A DNA stretch of 64,000 bases, from the NCBI GenBank assembly GCA_021733925.1, contig JAIPJY010000028.1:21709-85708 (forward strand), given 5' to 3'. Source of the DNA: Prosthecobacter sp. (GTDB lineage Bacteria > Verrucomicrobiota > Verrucomicrobiia > Verrucomicrobiales > Verrucomicrobiaceae). Every line of letters starts with the position of its first letter. The stretch's first letter is position 1. A program made the translations under genes and the position numbers. The notes beneath the pieces were generated by a model. It saw nothing but the letters and a program-made list of their open reading frames with translations. It made no database searches and was not told the DNA's origin. Of this stretch, positions 16,575 to 26,167 are shown one piece after another.

Positions 16575-19500
16575 TCACTTGGTTTTGGCGGGCGGCGCTG
16601 AACTGCTCAGCCCTTGGAAATAGGCACTGACCCAGGTGTGCTGCAGGCGGGTGGCCTTAACAGAGACTGAGTTCTGTTCTTTTTTGAAGCTCATGCTGGG
16701 CTGAGGTGCGTCTGCAACAGGCTTGGTTTCGCCACCCTCAATGACCGTGCTGATGTCCTTGAGAATGGTTTCGATGCTGGCCTGTGTTTTTGGCAGGGCA
16801 TATACTTTCGTGACCAGGGCGGTATCGTCGGCGGCACGGATGAACCACCTGTTCTGGTCAAGTGCGAGCACCAAACCGTTTGCGCGACAAAGAGTCTCAA
16901 GGACCTCAAACGGGCTGCTGTTGATACTGAAAGTCACCAACTTTTGATTGATGGGATTGTCGTCCGGCAGTGAGATGAAATTGATGCTGGCATCGGTGGC
17001 AAGAAAACGCAGCACATCGCCGAGGTTCGCCTTGGCGAAGTCGTACTGTTGTGGGCGGGCTTTGCGCAGCTCCGCCGCCCTGGCCTCGGCGGCATTTGGT
17101 GAAGTCTGTGAAGCAGGGCTGGAAGCCTGATCTTTGGTGGCCGGCGCTTCTGCGGAAACAGGTGTGAGGAAAAAGGACTGGGCGTCGGAGGTGAGCTTGT
17201 GATTTGCGAGCTCCGCGCAGTAGTGCAAGGCTTCGGAGAGCGGAACGTCCTTGAGTGACAGGGTGATTCGTGCCGATGCATCTCCGCCGGGCTTGACGAT
17301 GATGTTGACTCCTTTTTTATCGGGGTCGAGGTCTCGGGCCTTGATGCGAATGAAGTCGATGCACTCCGTGAGTGTGGCATCGCGGAATTCGACGCTGGGA
17401 ATGAGGATTTTGGCGGCCGGAGCTGGAATGACAATCTCACCGAGTTTGCCGGATGGGTCGGGCACAACAGGCGCAGTTGCGGATTTCGCAAACACGGGGT
17501 CATCAGCAGGGCCGATGAGAACCGCGTATGGCTGAATGATCATCTTGAGGCTGGCCAGTTCCACGACATAGCGCAGGGCTTCACCCAGAGGCACGTCTTT
17601 GAGCTCCATGGAGATGGCGGCCTTTGAGGGTGGATTGCCTTGTCTATAGATGATGCTTACTCCTGGTGCCTTGGGGCCAGGGCTGAGCTCACGGCTTTTG
17701 ACGCGGAGGTATTCGATGGCTTCTTCCACCGAGGCACCCTGAAACTGAACGCTGGGGATGATGATCTCGTTGAGCTTGGTTTTGATGAAATCAGTCGATG
17801 CTGCTGCTTTCGTCTGAGCGGATGAGGTCATGTAACTCAGATCAAGCGCCCGGGACTTGGCGGCTTCGGCCTCAGTGCCGAAGTAGATGCCGCCGAATGG
17901 CTTACGTGTGAGGGTGTCGTAGAAAGTAATGTGTGGCAGCCCTTGCGAGGGAGTGGGTAGATGCAGGACGAAGCTGCCCCTGCCTCGTTTCAAAAGTACC
18001 TGCTGCCTTGCATCAATTGCGGATGCCTTGTTATCGGCGGTGGAAGTGATGTACAGGGCTGCAGTTGCTTCATCTGCGCTGCCGAGTTCATAATCCACCC
18101 CGACCGTGAGCATCTCGGCTGAGCGCGTCATGGAGGTAATGACCATGGAGTCGCGAGGACGAAAGGCGGATTTCCCGACGGCGAAGTCGCTGGGGGTGGC
18201 TGCCGGAAGACCGCCCTTCTTGGGATCGATCACATGGGGGGTGATGATATAAAGCACGGGACGTTTGCTTTGAGGCTTGCCGTCATGCCAACCTGCGATC
18301 ACGCAGGATTGTCCGGTCTGCATTTGTTGAATGGCCTTGTAAACCCGGCTGCGGGCGTTCGCATAGTCGCCTTTGAACTCGGAGATCACCGCACCTGTTG
18401 CTGGATCAAAGAGATCCGAGTCGGTGATATCAATGCCGAGGTTGACCGCATCACCACTCACGGTGGGCGTGAACTTGCAGACGAGGCCGATTGGCACATA
18501 AACAACTTTGCCGTCCTTGTCTTTGCTGGGCTGGTTCACGATGCTTTTAATCACGACTTCCTTCTCGTTGGAGGTGACTATGCGTGGGTAGGAGGTGACA
18601 TTGGTTCTGTCATTCCTCAGCAGTTCCCGCAGTTGAACGGCGAACTCGTCGGGGGACAACAGTGCCGGGAGAAAAGACTGTGTTTCTTCGGCTGGCAGCC
18701 TGCCGTCAAAATTCCAGTCGGTGGCTTTCTTGAATTCAACGATTTTCACTTCGATCGCGATGAGCGGCGCATCCTCAGCGGGTTTCGGCTGCTGAGCACG
18801 AGTGACGCCGAAAAAGGTCATGAGCACGATACACATGGTGATCAGGGCCTTCATAACAGGATGAGGCGCACGATGTTTGGCAATGGACTGGATGCGGGAA
18901 CGCAAGGCGGCGCCCCGCTGGAAGATGCCTACAAAGCCGAGGCTCAAGCCGCGAGGGGAGAAGGCGGTTTCGACTTTGAGGAGGGCATGGCCGTAGGCGA
19001 TGCGGTGGTCATGGGTGGCATCCTGGAGCACCTGGGCATCGCAGGCGGCTTCGCGGTCGGTACGGATTTTGAAGAACGCGATCCAGAGCAGGGGATTGAA
19101 CCAATGCAGCGCCATCAGCACGCACATGAGGGCATTGAGCGGGAGATCGCCCCTCTTGAGGTGCATGAGTTCGTGCTTGAGGACGAGTCTTGCCTCGGCT
19201 GGCGTGAACTCGCGGTCGAACTCTGCGGGCAGCAGCAGGGTGGGGCGCAGGAGACCGGTGACGGCAGGGCTGCTGACACTGGAGGCGATCAAAACTCGCG
19301 GGACGTAGCGCAAGTGCATTTCGCTGGCGATTTGGGCGAGCGTGGCGAGAAGCTCGTCGCTGGCGGGATGGCGGGCGTGTTTGAAACGGCGCAGGGTGAG
19401 CATGAAGGAGACGCTGCCGAAGACGAGCATGCCTGCGGAGACGCCGAGCCAGGAAAGAAGGAGCACGTGCTGCCAGTTGGCGGGTTCGGGCATCGGGGCC

Positions 19501-19790
19501 GGTGCCTCGAAAACAACCGGGGCCGCTTCCACCATCAAAGGAGAGACGGCTGAGGGAGTTGGTAGTGCTGGCTGGGGTGAAGCTTGAAAGACGTGCTCGA
19601 TGCTCCAACGGCTTTGTGGCAACACAGGCATGAGGAGAACGACAAGCACGGGCAGCCAGAGGGCATAGCGCATGCGGGCGGTGAGATGCCGACGAAAAGC
19701 CGCCTGAACGAGCAACGTGGCCAGCGTGAGAAGCGACGCACGAAGACTGGCTGCGAGGAGCCAGTCGAAGATTTGGGTGAGCGTGTTCAT
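16575..19790 (-). CDS. BlaR1-type M56 membrane peptidase fused to secretin-like and STN-like repeats
   Basis: This 1071-residue protein begins with a BlaR1/MecR1-like M56 zinc peptidase (about 1-330): several membrane helices, the zinc motif H206-E-L-M-H210, and a last helix near 313-330 (ALITMCIVLMTFFGV). In BlaR1 this peptidase leads to inactivation of the repressor BlaI. The periplasmic part is not a penicillin-binding sensor. Residues about 345-520 resemble a secretin domain (TSYPRIVTSNEKEVV ... FTPTV ... ITPHVID). Three related STN/secretin N-type repeats follow at about 675-760, 795-880 and 915-985, two opening with IPSVxF. The sensed signal is therefore probably not a beta-lactam. It starts 6 bases after blaI. 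Confidence 0.83.
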   Translation of the reverse strand: MNTLTQIFDWLLAASLRASLLTLATLLVQAAFRRHLTARMRYALWLPVLVVLLMPVLPQSRWSIEHVFQASPQPALPTPSAVSPLMVEAAPVVFEAPAPMPEPANWQHVLLLSWLGVSAGMLVFGSVSFMLTLRRFKHARHPASDELLATLAQIASEMHLRYVPRVLIASSVSSPAVTGLLRPTLLLPAEFDREFTPAEARLVLKHELMHLKRGDLPLNALMCVLMALHWFNPLLWIAFFKIRTDREAACDAQVLQDATHDHRIAYGHALLKVETAFSPRGLSLGFVGIFQRGAALRSRIQSIAKHRAPHPVMKALITMCIVLMTFFGVTRAQQPKPAEDAPLIAIEVKIVEFKKATDWNFDGRLPAEETQSFLPALLSPDEFAVQLRELLRNDRTNVTSYPRIVTSNEKEVVIKSIVNQPSKDKDGKVVYVPIGLVCKFTPTVSGDAVNLGIDITDSDLFDPATGAVISEFKGDYANARSRVYKAIQQMQTGQSCVIAGWHDGKPQSKRPVLYIITPHVIDPKKGGLPAATPSDFAVGKSAFRPRDSMVITSMTRSAEMLTVGVDYELGSADEATAALYITSTADNKASAIDARQQVLLKRGRGSFVLHLPTPSQGLPHITFYDTLTRKPFGGIYFGTEAEAAKSRALDLSYMTSSAQTKAAASTDFIKTKLNEIIIPSVQFQGASVEEAIEYLRVKSRELSPGPKAPGVSIIYRQGNPPSKAAISMELKDVPLGEALRYVVELASLKMIIQPYAVLIGPADDPVFAKSATAPVVPDPSGKLGEIVIPAPAAKILIPSVEFRDATLTECIDFIRIKARDLDPDKKGVNIIVKPGGDASARITLSLKDVPLSEALHYCAELANHKLTSDAQSFFLTPVSAEAPATKDQASSPASQTSPNAAEARAAELRKARPQQYDFAKANLGDVLRFLATDASINFISLPDDNPINQKLVTFSINSSPFEVLETLCRANGLVLALDQNRWFIRAADDTALVTKVYALPKTQASIETILKDISTVIEGGETKPVADAPQPSMSFKKEQNSVSVKATRLQHTWVSAYFQGLSSSAPPAKTK

Positions 19791-19796
19791 GGGTGG

Positions 19797-20177
19797 TTAG
19801 GAGTTGAGATTTTGGTCGAGCAGCCTTTTGAGCTCCTTCACCTCTTCCGCAGTGAGCTTGCTGTTTTGGGCGAAGTGGACGAGCAGGGGCTTGGCCGCGC
19901 CGCCGAAGATGCGCTGCATGAAGGACTCGCCCTCGGCGCGCACGCAGGCCTCGCGTTTCACGGCGGGGAGGAAGGTGCGGGTGCCGCTGGCGTTCTCGTC
20001 GGTCTTGAGCGCGCCTTTTTCAACGAGGCGCATGAGCAGGGTTCGGACGGTGTTTTCCGCCCAGTTCATGGTGGGGCGCAGTGCCTTGGTGACTTCAGAG
20101 GCGGTCTGTGGGGAAGACTCCCAAAGAGCCTCCATGACGGACCATTCGGATTCGGCGATGTCGGGTGCGGTTGGCAT
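19797..20177 (-). CDS. blaI: BlaI/MecI-family transcriptional repressor
   Basis: The 126-residue protein matches the usual BlaI length. The winged helix spans about residues 5-80 (ESEWSVMEALW...TVRTLLMRLVEKGAL), and the C-terminal helices (KLTAEEVKELKRLL) provide dimerisation. BlaI dimers bind TACAnnTGTA dyads and are removed by the cognate BlaR1 protease. It is followed after 6 bases by the BlaR1-like peptidase gene. Two dyads of this type lie in its own promoter, implying autorepression of the blaI-blaR1 unit. Confidence 0.93.
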   Translation of the reverse strand: MPTAPDIAESEWSVMEALWESSPQTASEVTKALRPTMNWAENTVRTLLMRLVEKGALKTDENASGTRTFLPAVKREACVRAEGESFMQRIFGGAAKPLLVHFAQNSKLTAEEVKELKRLLDQNLNS

Positions 20178-20197
20178 GATTTATTGGAATTAAAATC

Positions 20198-20239
20198 ATT
20201 TCACTACATTTGTCGTGAACAGGCAACTACAAATGTAGT
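20198..20239 (-). promoter_or_regulatory. blaI promoter with two BlaI operator dyads
   Basis: Reading on the minus strand, TTGCCT (20226-20221) and TGAAAT (20203-20198) are separated by 17 bases and fit a sigma-70 promoter at 4/6 for each element. A perfect dyad ACTACAAATGTAGT occupies 20226-20239, next to the -35 element. A second, one-mismatch dyad (TACA-TT-TGTC core, 20205-20214) lies in the spacer. Their centres are 23 bases apart, about two helical turns. TACAnnTGTA is the known BlaI/MecI operator core, so occupation should block this promoter. Confidence 0.82.
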
Positions 20240-20293
20240 GATCATGGAGCGGTGTATGCCCAATGTCACGAAAAAGGCGGCACGGCGTCAGAG

Positions 20294-21805
20294 CTAGGTG
20301 CGGGGGTGCAAGGTGATGGTGGTGTCGTCTGCTTCGATCCTGTGACCACTAAGCCGGGCGCAATGTTTGAGCGCTTCATCTGCGGGAAGGCCGTGAGTGA
20401 ACAGGGTGATGAGGGTCTCCTCCATGCTCCCTGGCGTGATGGAGATTTTCAGATTCCTGACCGGCGGATCGGCTTTTGCCGCAGCCTCCTGGATGGCTTT
20501 CACGGCCTCGCTCAGGCTGGCCCTGCGCAGGTCGAGCTGTGGCAGGATGATTTTTCCGGCTTTGGCAAGAGCCGCCGGCAGAGGGGCTGCGGGCTGCGGT
20601 GGTTCATCCAGTAGTCTTTGGTCGGTGAGCCATTTTTCGGCCAGAATGAAATGTTCGGGCGGCTGCCTGCAAGCCAAGGTGAGACGCTTGCGATCTAGGG
20701 TGAATCCGCTCCCGTCGTAAAAGGGGATATTCGAGGATCTGGCAGCCGCATTGATGGCTGCATTATCCTGAAATCGTGTCAGGAACTGGGGCTTCACCTG
20801 AAACAGCCGCCTCCTAAACTCTCCCGGAGAGCACTCATTGTCGCTCGAGATAACATGAAAAACCAGCGCATGATCTTCAATCCCCTGGCTCATCTGTGAG
20901 AGCTCGGTCAGATACATCAGGGCATTCCGAAGCGTCATGCCCTTCTCAATGAAAAGCGAGACACTGGCCCCCGATGAAGTGTGTCGCACATCTTCGGCCG
21001 TTTCCCGCAGCCAGACCACATTGATTCCGTGGCCCGATGAGCCTTTGGATTTCTTGTCCAGTTCGCGGCTCTGTGCCACCAGCCATTCAAGGGTCTCAAG
21101 CGAGGTCCGTGCGTCAATAAGGGTCTCAGGAAGTTTGAGGCGTTGCAACTTGTCGCGGGTCAGTGTCACAGCATCTTTCCCGGGTATTCCGTAATGGATT
21201 TCTTCCAGCAAGATGAGGGTATGGTGCAGCACGTCGCCTTTGGCTTCGGTGCGACAGAGCAGGCAGGATGCATCCTCGGATGACCAAGTCCGCGCTTGAA
21301 TTTTCAGCAAGGGATTTACCACACGAGATGGATCTGGAAACGAGACCAGAAGGTCGATCTCGTCATACAGGCGGCATTTCAAAGCCGTCAGGACATGCAT
21401 TTCGAGCTTCTCGGCTGCAAAAGGGATCGTGAAGGTCACCGTAGCACCGACAGGCACAGTTTTGGAGTCCAGCGGGTGATTTTTGGCAGCGAATTCTGTT
21501 TCGAGCGCGCGCAGGGTCTTCAAGGCTTCGGACGTTGGGAGAATGACCGGCAATGTCATCATACCTGGCAGCATTGGCTGAGGGGACGGCACTTGCTGCA
21601 AGGTGGGCGGATGGGGCGGGAAGTGACTGGCCAGTGGGGCGATTTCCTTCAGCGGCAGCGCAGAGTCAAGCTCCCAGACACGGGCCGAAACCTGCACCAT
21701 GCCATGGTTCTCCCCAGCAGCAGGGAGACAGAGCGTGGTGGCAAGAAGGCCGAGGAGACAAGGGAACAGCACCGAGAGGCATGAATTCTGACTCATGCCC
21801 CCCAT
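20294..21805 (-). CDS. exported protein with secretin/STN-like repeats
   Basis: This 503-residue protein has a signal peptide (about 1-30, LGLLATTLCLPAAGE). It contains segments related to the repeats of the neighbouring BlaR1 fusion. One is ILPQLDLRRASLSEAVKAI followed by LPADEALKHCARLSGHRIE (about 420-497); an earlier one surrounds SLFIEKGMTLRNALMYLTELS (about 285-310). No channel-forming C-terminal secretin module is visible. It lies upstream of blaI on the same strand, but 116 bases and a separate blaI promoter intervene. A partner or competitor of the BlaR1-type sensor is possible but unproven. The ATG four codons in is an alternative start. Confidence 0.6.
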   Translation of the reverse strand: MGGMSQNSCLSVLFPCLLGLLATTLCLPAAGENHGMVQVSARVWELDSALPLKEIAPLASHFPPHPPTLQQVPSPQPMLPGMMTLPVILPTSEALKTLRALETEFAAKNHPLDSKTVPVGATVTFTIPFAAEKLEMHVLTALKCRLYDEIDLLVSFPDPSRVVNPLLKIQARTWSSEDASCLLCRTEAKGDVLHHTLILLEEIHYGIPGKDAVTLTRDKLQRLKLPETLIDARTSLETLEWLVAQSRELDKKSKGSSGHGINVVWLRETAEDVRHTSSGASVSLFIEKGMTLRNALMYLTELSQMSQGIEDHALVFHVISSDNECSPGEFRRRLFQVKPQFLTRFQDNAAINAAARSSNIPFYDGSGFTLDRKRLTLACRQPPEHFILAEKWLTDQRLLDEPPQPAAPLPAALAKAGKIILPQLDLRRASLSEAVKAIQEAAAKADPPVRNLKISITPGSMEETLITLFTHGLPADEALKHCARLSGHRIEADDTTITLHPRT

Positions 21806-21898
21806 AGTAGCCGTATCGTTGGTATAAACACCAGCTTTCTCGGGCCCGAATCCTGCTCCCTCGCGGTTGACACCCCCTCCCCCCGGCAGTAATCCTGA

Positions 21899-22981
<1,083 letters not shown>

Positions 22982-23014
22982 TCTAAACGAACACAGCAAC
23001 CTTCAAAGCCTTCG

Positions 23015-23045
23015 ACGGGCCGGCTCACGTGAGCCGGCCCGTTTT
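23015..23045 (+). terminator. rho-independent terminator of gapA
   Basis: The sequence is a perfect 14-base inverted repeat (arms 23015-23028 and 23029-23042, core GGCTCACGTGAGCC) rich in G and C, followed by a short T run. It starts 33 bases after the gapA stop, exactly where a factor-independent terminator is expected. Confidence 0.9.
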
Positions 23046-23098
23046 GCGTACCCGCTCATCTCCCAACTTTCCATGAATCTTATTTTCTCTTTCCAACC

Positions 23099-24271
23099 AT
23101 GTCTCTTTTATCTCAACTGCACCTCCTGCCCAGGCCCTTCTGGGTTCTCGTAGGCGCGACCTTCGTCAACCGGTTCGGCGTTTTCGTCGTGCCGTTCCTG
23201 GCGCTCTTTATCACGCGGAATGGCAATACGGCCACGCAGGCCGGTTACGCCGTGGCTGCGTATTCATTGGGGGGCTTCATTGCCGCCGGGATCGGCGGCT
23301 GGATGGCGGACCGTCTTGGGCGGAATGTCACCATGGCTGTCTCAGCGCTCGCGGGAGCAGTTTGCATGATCGCCATGTCGCAGGCGGTGGACTGGCGGGC
23401 GCTGGCTGCCCTGGCCTTCATCACCGGGGCCATCAATGAGGCGGGGAGTCCTGCCAGCGCGGCGCTGGTGCAGGACATCGTTCCGCCTGAGCACCGCGTC
23501 GTCGCCTATGCAGTGCAGCGGTTTTCGATCAATCTCGCGTGGTCCCTCGGGCCAGCGGCAGCCGGTTTCCTGGCGGAATATTCGTTCTTCTGGCTGTTCG
23601 TGGTCGATGCGGTCACATCGGCGTTCTTTGGCATCATCGCGTGGCTGTTTTTGCCGCGCGGCAGACGCACGGCCCGCGAGCACGCGGGCTGGGGGCATGC
23701 GTGGCAGTCGATCCGTGCCAATCACGCCTTCCTGGCCTTGTTCGGCGCCTGCGTTTGCACGGCATGGATCTTCCGGCAGACGAACACCACCTTTCCGCTG
23801 CACTTTGAGCGCAATGGGCTGCCGCTGCATTACTGCGGTCTCGTGCTCGCTTTGAATGGTGTGATGATCTGCCTCTTCGAAGTGCCGCTGGCGGTCGGGC
23901 TGCGCCTGTTGCCCGTCAAGCAGGTGCTCGCGCTCGGCTACATCCTGATGGGGGCCAGTTTCCTCGCGTTCCTGATCAGTGGATCGCTCACGGCGTTTGT
24001 GCTGATGATGGTGGTGTTCACTGTGGGCGAAATGTCGGCGTTTTCACGGCAGCAGGCCTACTCGGCGAGTCTCTCTCCAGAAGACATGCGGGGGCGTTAC
24101 GTCGGCTTTCTAGGTTTCGCATGGTGCACGGGCAACACGGCCAGTTCCGCGCTCGGCATGTCGCTCTATGATCATCATCCCACGGTGCTGTGGGTGATGA
24201 ATGCCGTGCTCGGCATTGTCGCGGCACTCCTCATTCTCTACACTCGTAAAACCCAGCTGCATGAATCCTGA
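23099..24271 (+). CDS. major facilitator superfamily transporter
   Basis: The 390-residue membrane protein has about twelve hydrophobic helices. The MFS loop 2-3 signature is present as GGWMADRLGRN (about residues 61-71), and the helix-rich N- and C-terminal halves flank a basic loop (LPRGRRTAREHAGW). The overall pattern is of the MdtH-like drug/H+ antiporter group, but the substrate is not evident. Its stop codon overlaps the start of the RarD-like gene, so both are translated from one message. Confidence 0.85.
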   Translation: MSLLSQLHLLPRPFWVLVGATFVNRFGVFVVPFLALFITRNGNTATQAGYAVAAYSLGGFIAAGIGGWMADRLGRNVTMAVSALAGAVCMIAMSQAVDWRALAALAFITGAINEAGSPASAALVQDIVPPEHRVVAYAVQRFSINLAWSLGPAAAGFLAEYSFFWLFVVDAVTSAFFGIIAWLFLPRGRRTAREHAGWGHAWQSIRANHAFLALFGACVCTAWIFRQTNTTFPLHFERNGLPLHYCGLVLALNGVMICLFEVPLAVGLRLLPVKQVLALGYILMGASFLAFLISGSLTAFVLMMVVFTVGEMSAFSRQQAYSASLSPEDMRGRYVGFLGFAWCTGNTASSALGMSLYDHHPTVLWVMNAVLGIVAALLILYTRKTQLHES

Positions 24272-25151
24272 AAAATCATCCGCCAATGCAGTGCTGAGTG
24301 CTGTGATCGCCTTTGGCCTGTGGGGCGTGCTTCCAGTGTATTGGAAGCAGATCGGTCATCTCGGCAGCGGCGTTGCCCTGGCGCAGCGTGTGGTCTGGAC
24401 CCTGGCCACCGTGCTGCCCCTGCTGATGCTGCGCGGCGAATGGACCGGCTTTCTGCGCTCCATGCGCGACACGCGCCTGCTCAAAGCGCATGCGTGGTCC
24501 GCCTTTTTGCTGGCCATCAACTGGGGCGTCTTCGTGTGGGCCGCACAGCATGGGCGCATCATCGACTGCAGCCTCGGCTACTTCATCAATCCGCTGCTAA
24601 ATGTGCTCATCGGCAGCCGGTTGCTGGGCGAGCGGTTGTCGCGATTGCAAAAATTCAGCATCGCCTCCGCTGCATTTGGGGTGTTGACGCAACTCATCTT
24701 GTTGGGGAGGTTTCCGTGGATTGGCCTGCTGCTGGCTGGGAGCTTTGCGCTCTACGGCCTAGCACGTCGGCGCTCGCCGCTGGGTTCACTGCCGGGGCTG
24801 GCGGTGGAAACCGTGGTCGGCATCCCGGTGGCGGTGCTCTATCTGATCTGGACGCAGCAGAGCGGCATGCCCATCTGGGGCACGGCTTCAGCACATGATT
24901 TGCTGCTCATCGTCGGTCTCGGCATCATCACCACGATTCCGCTGCTGGGTTTTGCACATGGTGCGCGGCAGCTGCCGTTCGCCCTGCTCGGCGTGCTGCA
25001 GTTCCTCGCGCCCACCGGCCAGTTCATGGTGGGGGCCTTTGTGTATCACGAGCCGGTCAGCACCGCTTCCTTGGTGTCGTTTGGCCTGATCTGGCTCGGC
25101 GTGCTGCTCTTTTGCAGTGACCTGTGGCTGCGCAAGCCCTCCCGGGCCTGA
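24261..25151 (+). CDS. rarD: EamA-family transporter RarD
   Basis: The 296-residue protein has ten predicted helices of the drug/metabolite transporter superfamily. RarD signatures include FGLWGVLPVYWKQ near the start, NWGVFVWA, SLGYFINPLLNVLIG and the late LQFLAPTGQFMVGAF. The start at 24261 sits inside the last codons of the preceding MFS gene (11-base overlap), giving the normal RarD N-terminus. Transport substrate is not established. It ends 5 bases from the convergent ddl gene. Confidence 0.9.
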   Translation: MNPEKSSANAVLSAVIAFGLWGVLPVYWKQIGHLGSGVALAQRVVWTLATVLPLLMLRGEWTGFLRSMRDTRLLKAHAWSAFLLAINWGVFVWAAQHGRIIDCSLGYFINPLLNVLIGSRLLGERLSRLQKFSIASAAFGVLTQLILLGRFPWIGLLLAGSFALYGLARRRSPLGSLPGLAVETVVGIPVAVLYLIWTQQSGMPIWGTASAHDLLLIVGLGIITTIPLLGFAHGARQLPFALLGVLQFLAPTGQFMVGAFVYHEPVSTASLVSFGLIWLGVLLFCSDLWLRKPSRA

Positions 25152-25156
25152 GCAAC

Positions 25157-26080
25157 TCAGGGTCTGGCAGCAATCGACAGCTCGATGATCTTTGCGCAGA
25201 GATCGGGGAACTCGATGCCGACGGCCTTCGCGGCCTTGGGAAGCAGGCTGCTGCTGGTCATGCCGGGGATGGTGTTCACTTCGAGCACGAAGGGTGCCTG
25301 ATCGCTGTCACGCAGCATGACATCCACGCGGCCATAGACTTCGGTGCCGCAGGAGCGGAAAGCTTTCAGCGCGGCGTCCTGCACGGCCTTGGTGACCTCG
25401 GGGCTGAGATCGGCGGGGCAATTGTAGTTCGTTTTGCCGGTGCCGCCCATCCATGGGTACTTGTTGTTGATGTCGTAGAAGCCTTCGACGGGTTCGATGT
25501 GAATGATTGGCAGCACCTGATCGCCGAGAATACCGATCGTCAGTTCTTTGCCTGACACGTAGTCTTCGATCAGGGTGTCATTACCAAACTTTTTCGCGTC
25601 TTCTATGGCGGCATCCAGCTCAGCCTGGTCATGGCAAATGTGGACGCCGACGCTGGAACCTTCACGCGGTGGTTTGACGACGAGTGGCAGGGAGATCGCC
25701 AGCGGCTGGCTGCCATCCAGGGGATAGGTCTGCGAGAGCGGAGTCGGCACACCGGCGGCGATGAAGCGTTCCTTGCTCAGCAATTTGTCGAATGCGATGC
25801 GGCTGCTGGTCACGCCCGCACCGGTGTAGCGGATGCCGCGTTGTTCCAGGATGGCCTGGATCTGGCCGTCCTCGCCAAAGGTGCCGTGAATCAGGTTCAT
25901 CGCGATGAACACATCTCCGGGCACTTCGAAGTCCGGGCCGGTGACATCGACTTCGATGACAATGGCACCCTTGCTGCGCAGCGCCTCGGCGACGCTTTCG
26001 GCAGTTTTGAGCGAAACTTTGCGTTCGGAGCCGGGGCCACCCATGAGAAGGGCGATTTTCTTGTTCGTGAGGTCGAGCAT
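25157..26080 (-). CDS. ddl: D-alanine--D-alanine ligase
   Basis: The 307-residue ATP-grasp enzyme joins two D-alanines for peptidoglycan precursors. N-terminal substrate motifs GGPGSERKVS and HGTFGEDG, the ATP-grasp PPREGSSVGV, and the C-terminal EVNTIPGMTSSSLLP with metal-binding Glu and Asn are all in place. The start at 26080 (MLDLTNKKIALLMGG) fits the family; the reading frame stays open for 137 more codons upstream, but that stretch lies antisense to the divergent deacylase gene. The divergent neighbour, 87 bases away, also acts on D-amino-acid derivatives. Confidence 0.94.
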   Translation of the reverse strand: MLDLTNKKIALLMGGPGSERKVSLKTAESVAEALRSKGAIVIEVDVTGPDFEVPGDVFIAMNLIHGTFGEDGQIQAILEQRGIRYTGAGVTSSRIAFDKLLSKERFIAAGVPTPLSQTYPLDGSQPLAISLPLVVKPPREGSSVGVHICHDQAELDAAIEDAKKFGNDTLIEDYVSGKELTIGILGDQVLPIIHIEPVEGFYDINNKYPWMGGTGKTNYNCPADLSPEVTKAVQDAALKAFRSCGTEVYGRVDVMLRDSDQAPFVLEVNTIPGMTSSSLLPKAAKAVGIEFPDLCAKIIELSIAARP

Positions 26081-26167
26081 GGTGTGCAGATATGGAATGC
26101 GGAGGCCGGATTGGCAAAAGGAATCCTGGCAATGTCCGTGCCATCCGCGACGTCTTTCCTTGTCACC

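Noticed and set aside
18234-19553. Long plus-strand open frame of 439 codons
   Set aside because: It lies wholly opposite the BlaR1-fusion gene, has a shadow-like Gly/Glu/His composition and no domain; such frames are common in high-GC DNA.
21867-21895. TTGACA-17-TAATCC as a gapA promoter
   Set aside because: The -35 is perfect but the -10 matches at only two positions, so it was not listed as a feature.
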